From an uncultured Neisseria sp. (GTDB lineage Bacteria; Pseudomonadota; Gammaproteobacteria; Burkholderiales; Neisseriaceae), in contig CAKMQH010000247.1 in assembly GCA_927911515.1 (NCBI GenBank), positions 1 to 5,103 on the forward strand: 5,103 nucleotides of DNA, given 5' to 3'. A program made the position numbers and the translations under genes. Below, in pieces: positions 1 to 5,103 of the stretch (positions are counted from its first letter, which is position 1; each line of letters starts with the position of its first letter). The notes below the pieces were generated by a model, which ran no database searches, had not been told where the DNA came from, and saw only the letters and a program-made list of their open reading frames with translations.

Positions 1-2726
<2,726 letters not shown>

Positions 2727-2754
2727 GATGTTTCGTTGTCTCTACTAAAAAGAT

Positions 2755-2766
2755 TTCAGACGACCT
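2755..2766 (-). repeat. DNA uptake sequence, AGGTCGTCTGAA type
   Basis: An exact 12-mer on the minus strand, just upstream of alaS. With its flanks it forms a 15-bp direct repeat (TTTCAGACGACCTTC at 2754-2768) shared with the copy at 2847-2861. Confidence 0.9.
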
Positions 2767-2847
2767 TCCCGGCCGTATGTAATTGTGAAAAGAAAATGGG
2801 TGCTATATTACCGCAAAACCTTGTTTCTAGCTATTGAATCAGGGACT

Positions 2848-2859
2848 TTCAGACGACCT
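2848..2859 (-). repeat. DNA uptake sequence, AGGTCGTCTGAA type
   Basis: A second exact intergenic copy in the same orientation, 93 bp from the first. It lies immediately upstream of the putative -10 at 2872-2877. Confidence 0.9.
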
Positions 2860-2865
2860 TCGGGC

Positions 2866-2888
2866 TAGCAATATAATGGAAATTGCTA
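2866..2888. promoter_or_regulatory. 7-bp dyad enclosing a TATAAT hexamer; possible operator
   Basis: TAGCAAT (2866-2872) and ATTGCTA (2882-2888) are perfect inverted repeats with a 9-base spacer. TATAAT at 2872-2877 starts inside the left arm. The geometry fits a dimeric regulator site over a promoter. The arms are short and AT-rich, so chance is possible. Confidence 0.3.
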
Positions 2889-2909
2889 TCAGATAGTGCG
2901 TGCCTGATT

Positions 2910-2915
2910 TATAAT
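2910..2915 (+). promoter_or_regulatory. Consensus -10 hexamer upstream of the polyamine-binding protein gene
   Basis: TATAAT matches the sigma-70 -10 consensus and would give a leader of roughly 33 bases before the start codon. No good -35 is seen at 16-18 bases upstream, so this may be a weak or activator-dependent promoter, or the TATAAT at 2872-2877 may be used instead. Confidence 0.45.
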
Positions 2916-2943
2916 CCCTTACTTTCCCTTCCGTCCGATATGC

Positions 2944-2948
2944 AAGGA
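2944..2948 (+). promoter_or_regulatory. Ribosome binding site that fixes the binding-protein start
   Basis: AAGGA ends six bases before the ATG at 2955. An ATG at 2949 directly abuts it and is too close. Longer in-frame starts back to 2883 would put extra residues before the lipoprotein signal and overlap the TATAAT hexamer. Confidence 0.7.
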
Positions 2949-2954
2949 ATGATA

Positions 2955-4085
2955 ATGACCAAACATTTGCCACTCATCGCCCTAGCCGCCGTCATGCTCG
3001 CCGCCTGCGGAGGTTCGGATAAAAATACCTCCGACAAAGCGGAGCAGGCGGGAAACCAAAATGTATTGAGGATTTACAACTGGTCGGAATACGTCGATCC
3101 TGAAACAGTCGCCGATTTTGAAAAGAAAAACGGCATCAAGGTAACTTACGACGTGTACGACAGCGATGAGACGCTGGAAAGTAAAGTATTGACCGGAAAA
3201 TCGGGCTACGACATCGTCGGCCCGTCCAATACCTTTGTCGGCAGGCAGATTAAGGCGGGGGCTTATCAAAAAATCGACAAATCCCTGATTCCCAACTATA
3301 AAAACCTCAATCCCGAACTAATGAAACTGATGGAAGGTGTCGATCCGAGCCACGAATACGCCGTTCCGTTTTATTGGGGAACCAATACCTTCGCCATCAA
3401 TACCGAGCGCGTGAAAAAAGCCTTGGGCACGGACAAACTGCCGGACAACCAATGGGATTTGGTGTTCAACCCCGAATACACATCCAAGCTCAAACAATGC
3501 GGCATCAGCTACTTGGACAGCGCGGCGGAAATCTATCCTATGGTGTTGAACTACATGGGTAAAAACCCCAACAGCAACGATACCGAAGACATCAAAGCAG
3601 CAACCGAGCTGCTCAAGAAAAACCGCCCCAACATCAAACGCTTTACCTCGTCCGGCTTCATCGACGACTTGGCGCGCGGCGATACCTGCGTCACCATCGG
3701 CTTCGGCGGCGACTTGAACATCGCCAGACGGCGCGCCGAAGAAGCGGGCGGCAAAGAAAAAATCCGCGTGATGATGCCCAAAGAAGGCGTAGGGATTTGG
3801 GTGGACTCCTTCGTTATCCCGAAAGATGCGAAGAACGTTGCCAACGCCCACAAATACATCAACGACTTCCTCGACCCCGAAGTCGCCGCGAGAAACGGCA
3901 ATTTCGTCACCTACGCCCCTTCCAGCAAACCCGCACGCGAACTGATGGAAGCCGAGTTCAGAGACGACCGCACCATTTTCCCGAGTGAAGAAGATTTGAA
4001 AAACAGCTTTATTATGGTTCCCATCCAGCCCACTATTTTGAAATTCATGGTCCGCCAATGGCAGGGCGTGAAAGCCGGTAAATAA
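2955..4085 (+). CDS. potF: Polyamine (putrescine/spermidine) ABC transporter substrate-binding lipoprotein, PotF/PotD family
   Basis: The 376-residue protein is an extracytoplasmic binding protein expected to capture putrescine or spermidine for a PotFGHI/PotABCD-type importer. The start is set by the AAGGA six bases upstream. Residues 1-17 are a lipoprotein signal with lipobox LAAC (C18), so it should be anchored by lipid, unlike soluble E. coli PotF. The mature part follows the PotF pattern: YNWSEYVDPETVADFEK (41-57), YDIVGPSN (85-92), SYLDSAAEIYPMVLNYMGK (185-203), GDTCVTIGFGGD (242-253), IWVDSF (281-286) and VTYAP (318-322). C182 and C245 align with the cysteine pair that forms a disulfide in E. 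coli PotF. Probable ligand contacts are W43, S44, E45, Y46, S91, E192, F250, D253, W282, D284 and Y320. No ATPase or permease gene adjoins it. It is divergent from alaS, as I recall for meningococcal NMB1594/NMB1595. PotD is an equally fair name; the ligand is not settled. Confidence 0.92.
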   Translation: MTKHLPLIALAAVMLAACGGSDKNTSDKAEQAGNQNVLRIYNWSEYVDPETVADFEKKNGIKVTYDVYDSDETLESKVLTGKSGYDIVGPSNTFVGRQIKAGAYQKIDKSLIPNYKNLNPELMKLMEGVDPSHEYAVPFYWGTNTFAINTERVKKALGTDKLPDNQWDLVFNPEYTSKLKQCGISYLDSAAEIYPMVLNYMGKNPNSNDTEDIKAATELLKKNRPNIKRFTSSGFIDDLARGDTCVTIGFGGDLNIARRRAEEAGGKEKIRVMMPKEGVGIWVDSFVIPKDAKNVANAHKYINDFLDPEVAARNGNFVTYAPSSKPARELMEAEFRDDRTIFPSEEDLKNSFIMVPIQPTILKFMVRQWQGVKAGK

Positions 4086-4148
4086 CTTGATACGGATAGA
4101 TTAAAGGTTCTTGAATTCGGATTTTAAGTGCAGTATTAGGTCGTGTAG
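4086..4148. other. Spacer after the binding-protein gene; no terminator recognised
   Basis: This moderately AT-rich stretch between the TAA at 4083-4085 and the end of the IS5-like remnant has no clear GC-rich hairpin followed by T residues. It may include the degraded end of the IS5-like element, but I could not identify a terminal inverted repeat. Confidence 0.4.
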
Positions 4149-4274
4149 TCACAATATATTAAGCCGCATCGCAATAATCCGGATTTCTATTGCTGCTGAA
4201 AATGAAGCCGGTTTGTTTGCATAACGCGTGGTAATATCCCGCCAACGTTTGAAATCCAAAAAACGGTGCTCCTC
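4149..4274 (-). pseudogene. C-terminal remnant of an IS5-family-like transposase
   Basis: On the minus strand this frame reads EEHRFLDFKRWRDITTRYAN and then KPASFSAAIEIRIIAMRLNIL, followed by a stop (TGA at 4151-4149). The pattern RWRxIxTRYA, then ASFxAAxxIRxIA, is what I know from the extreme C-terminus of IS5-group DDE transposases, after the catalytic glutamate. Everything upstream is missing: the frame hits a stop at 4304-4302, and none of the DDE catalytic residues are present, so it is dead. It lies tail to tail with the binding-protein gene. The family assignment rests on a short motif from memory; a specific IS name cannot be given. Confidence 0.55.
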
Positions 4275-4343
4275 CAATGACGGTAACGGTACAGGTAATG
4301 GTCAAAAGGCGTTGTTCCTTATGGTTGGCCTTTGGCGGGATAT
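4234..4343. repeat. 12-bp perfect inverted repeat spanning 110 bp
   Basis: ATATCCCGCCAA (4234-4245) and TTGGCGGGATAT (4332-4343) are exact reverse complements, 86 bases apart. The left arm encodes the WRDI part of the IS5-like remnant on the minus strand; the right arm encodes LWRDI on the plus strand. This could be two oppositely oriented transposase scraps or a small non-autonomous element. No target duplication was found flanking it. Confidence 0.5.
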
Positions 4344-4389
4344 ACTTGCATATGCTGTAGCTATGGCTTTTAAACAGTTATTCAGATGA

Positions 4390-4628
4390 CCTTGAATCGT
4401 ATATAAATTAATAGAAATGAGATAGTTATAATATCAAAAATAATAGAAACAGATAGAATTTGAGTTATAGAATAAGTTTTACTTAATATTGCTTCAAAGG
4501 TAGGTGTCCATCATTTCTAGTTTATATTTAATTTAAAAAAACATTTACAATATAACCTACTTGCGAAATAAATACTAAAGCAAAAAAAGAGGATTAATAT
4601 TCTACCTAAAATACCTATTTGAAATCTC
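4390..4628. other. AT-rich stretch without a supported gene
   Basis: The sequence becomes strikingly AT-rich here compared with alaS and the binding-protein gene. All plus-strand frames are broken by frequent stops. On the minus strand a short hydrophobic run (ILGRILILFFCFSIYFAS, around 4600-4540) is open but lacks a credible start codon. An imperfect direct repeat, AATAGAAATGAGATAG (4410-4425) and AATAGAAACAGATAG (4442-4456), is present. The composition suggests horizontally acquired or decayed DNA. Confidence 0.5.
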
Positions 4629-4823
4629 TTGTTAATTTATGGAAGAGCCTACAATCCTACCACTAGAAGTAGGACTACTGGGCAACATGGCAAAGCTCAG
4701 ATCAAGCCGTTGGATACCTTTGGGCAAAGTAATTACGCATCAGGATATTCAATACCCTCAGCAGTTTGCACATATAGTCAATTAAAAAACAAAATGGTAC
4801 AATACTCAACTTTGAAGGTCTAA
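4629..4823 (+). pseudogene. Orphan reading frame of unknown function, likely protein tail running into the IS630 end
   Basis: I do not recognise this frame. It reads YGRAYNPTTRSRTTGQHGKA, then QIKPLDTFGQSNYASGYSIP, a polar, glycine/threonine-rich composition typical of a real folded protein end, not of random AT-rich DNA. The only start is TTG at 4629, with no Shine-Dalgarno, and a stop lies at 4617-4619 in frame. Residues 49-64 are encoded from 4773 on, which appears to be the left end of the IS630 element. The likeliest reading is a C-terminal fragment of a larger gene truncated by the insertion and by upstream decay or a sequence error. Spurious coding is the alternative. Confidence 0.3.
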
Positions 4824-5103
4824 ACATGGCATACTCTACGGACTTAAGACACAAAGCTTTAAACTATTACGAACAATGCAAAACATCAGCCAAACCGCAG
4901 CAACGTTTAACTTGTCAAGAAACACGCTTTACCTGTGGATTCGCCTTAAAAAACAAACAGGCAGCCTAAAACATCAAGTTACCGGTCTAAATGCCGTCAA
5001 ATTGGATAGGCAAAAAACTGGCTCAATATGTTGAACAGCACCAGGATGCCTATCTGCATGAAATCGCCAAACATTTTGATTGTACGCCGGCCGCCGTTTG
5101 CTA
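4773..5103 (+). mobile_element. IS630-family insertion sequence, left part only
   Basis: The element is defined by the IS630-type transposase start at 4826. The left boundary is inferred at TATAGT (4773-4778): a TA dinucleotide is the usual IS630 target, and the bases after it (ATTAA at 4781-4785, ending GGTACAA by 4802) resemble the terminal repeat of Neisseria Correia elements. The right end is outside the window, so the terminal repeats and TA duplication cannot be verified. Confidence 0.6.
4826..5103 (+). CDS. IS630-family transposase, N-terminal part, 3'-partial, two frame breaks
   Basis: The protein would begin MAYSTDLRHKALNYYEQCKN, continuing with ISQTAATFNLSRNTLYLWIR, a helix-turn-helix DNA-binding unit, then LKHQVTGLNAVKLD, KLAQYVEQHQDAYLHEIAKH and FDCTPAAVC. 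This is the N-terminal domain of Neisseria IS630-type transposases as I know them; the DDE catalytic domain lies beyond the right edge. GAAGG (4814-4818) sits seven bases before the ATG. The frame is lost at the A run 4880-4883 (four A where five keep the frame) and regained at 5012-5017 (six A where five are expected). The two indels cancel, so the first and third segments share a frame. Both are homopolymer changes like those in alaS, so sequencing error is likely, though an inactive copy is possible. Confidence 0.85.

Larger units (their letters stand above)
2727..2954. promoter_or_regulatory. Divergent alaS / potF-like intergenic region
   Basis: These 228 bases separate two divergently transcribed genes and must hold both promoters. 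Toward alaS, a minus-strand TAATAT (2799-2804, in the run tatatta) is a possible -10, but I see no good -35 for it. Toward the binding-protein gene there are two TATAAT hexamers (2872-2877 and 2910-2915). Two uptake sequences lie in the same orientation, so they do not form the inverted-pair terminator common in Neisseria. No small gene or RNA is evident. Confidence 0.6.

Noticed and set aside
2883..2954. Upstream in-frame extension of the binding protein
   Set aside because: It would precede a textbook lipoprotein signal, has no ribosome binding site and overlaps the promoter-like TATAAT.
3318..4058. Long minus-strand open frame opposite the binding-protein gene
   Set aside because: It is a shadow of a clearly conserved gene and encodes no recognisable family.
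4228..4389. 53-codon GTG-start frame on the plus strand, with a GNGTGNGQ stretch
   Set aside because: It has no ribosome binding site, overlaps the better-supported IS5-like remnant on the other strand, and resembles no protein I know.
4381..4392. TTCAGATGACCT as a fourth uptake sequence
   Set aside because: It has one mismatch inside the core (CATCTG for CGTCTG), so at best it is a decayed copy.
4410..4456. AATAGAAA...AGATAG direct repeat as a CRISPR-like or regulatory repeat
   Set aside because: There are only two imperfect copies in AT-rich DNA, with no further units.
4515..4615. Hydrophobic minus-strand frame that could be a small membrane or immunity protein
   Set aside because: It lacks an ATG/GTG/TTG start and ribosome binding site; AT-rich DNA readily yields Phe/Ile/Leu-rich frames.
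4959..4970. AGGCAGCCTAAA as a Kingella-type uptake sequence
   Set aside because: It has one mismatch to AGGCAGCCTGAA and is explained by codons for the GSLK stretch of the transposase.

Overview
The window looks like chromosomal DNA from a commensal Neisseria. The evidence is an alaS gene and a PotF/PotD-type lipoprotein gene, both with strongly Neisseria-like protein sequence, and three exact copies of the 12-mer AGGTCGTCTGAA. That 12-mer is the DNA uptake sequence variant I associate with the N. mucosa / N. sicca group, not the ATGCCGTCTGAA form of meningococci and gonococci. Species assignment is inference.

Layout. Positions 1-2726 (minus strand) carry alaS, alanyl-tRNA synthetase, missing its last ~80 codons at the left edge. 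It is read in several frames joined by single-base indels, mostly in homopolymer runs. It also has about 89 extra residues between the catalytic half and the editing half relative to the E. coli enzyme. Positions 2727-2954 are a divergent intergenic region with two uptake sequences, two TATAAT hexamers and a small dyad. Positions 2955-4085 (plus strand) hold an intact polyamine-binding lipoprotein gene of the PotF/PotD family.

Positions 4086-5103 are accessory DNA: the 3' remnant of an IS5-like transposase on the minus strand, a 12-bp inverted repeat spanning 110 bp, an AT-rich stretch with no convincing gene, a short orphan reading frame that looks like the tail of an unknown protein, and the left part of an IS630-family element. 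The IS630 transposase runs off the right edge and has two homopolymer indels.

AlaS is cytoplasmic and charges tRNA-Ala. The binding protein would act at the outer face of the inner membrane, delivering putrescine or spermidine to an ABC permease encoded elsewhere. The two genes are divergent and have no obvious functional link. The indels at both ends, the low-quality left edge and a right edge inside an insertion sequence suggest a draft contig with sequencing errors. I found no defence system, CRISPR array, RNA gene or clearly new multigene system. The best leads are the AlaS insertion and the IS-bounded AT-rich stretch.
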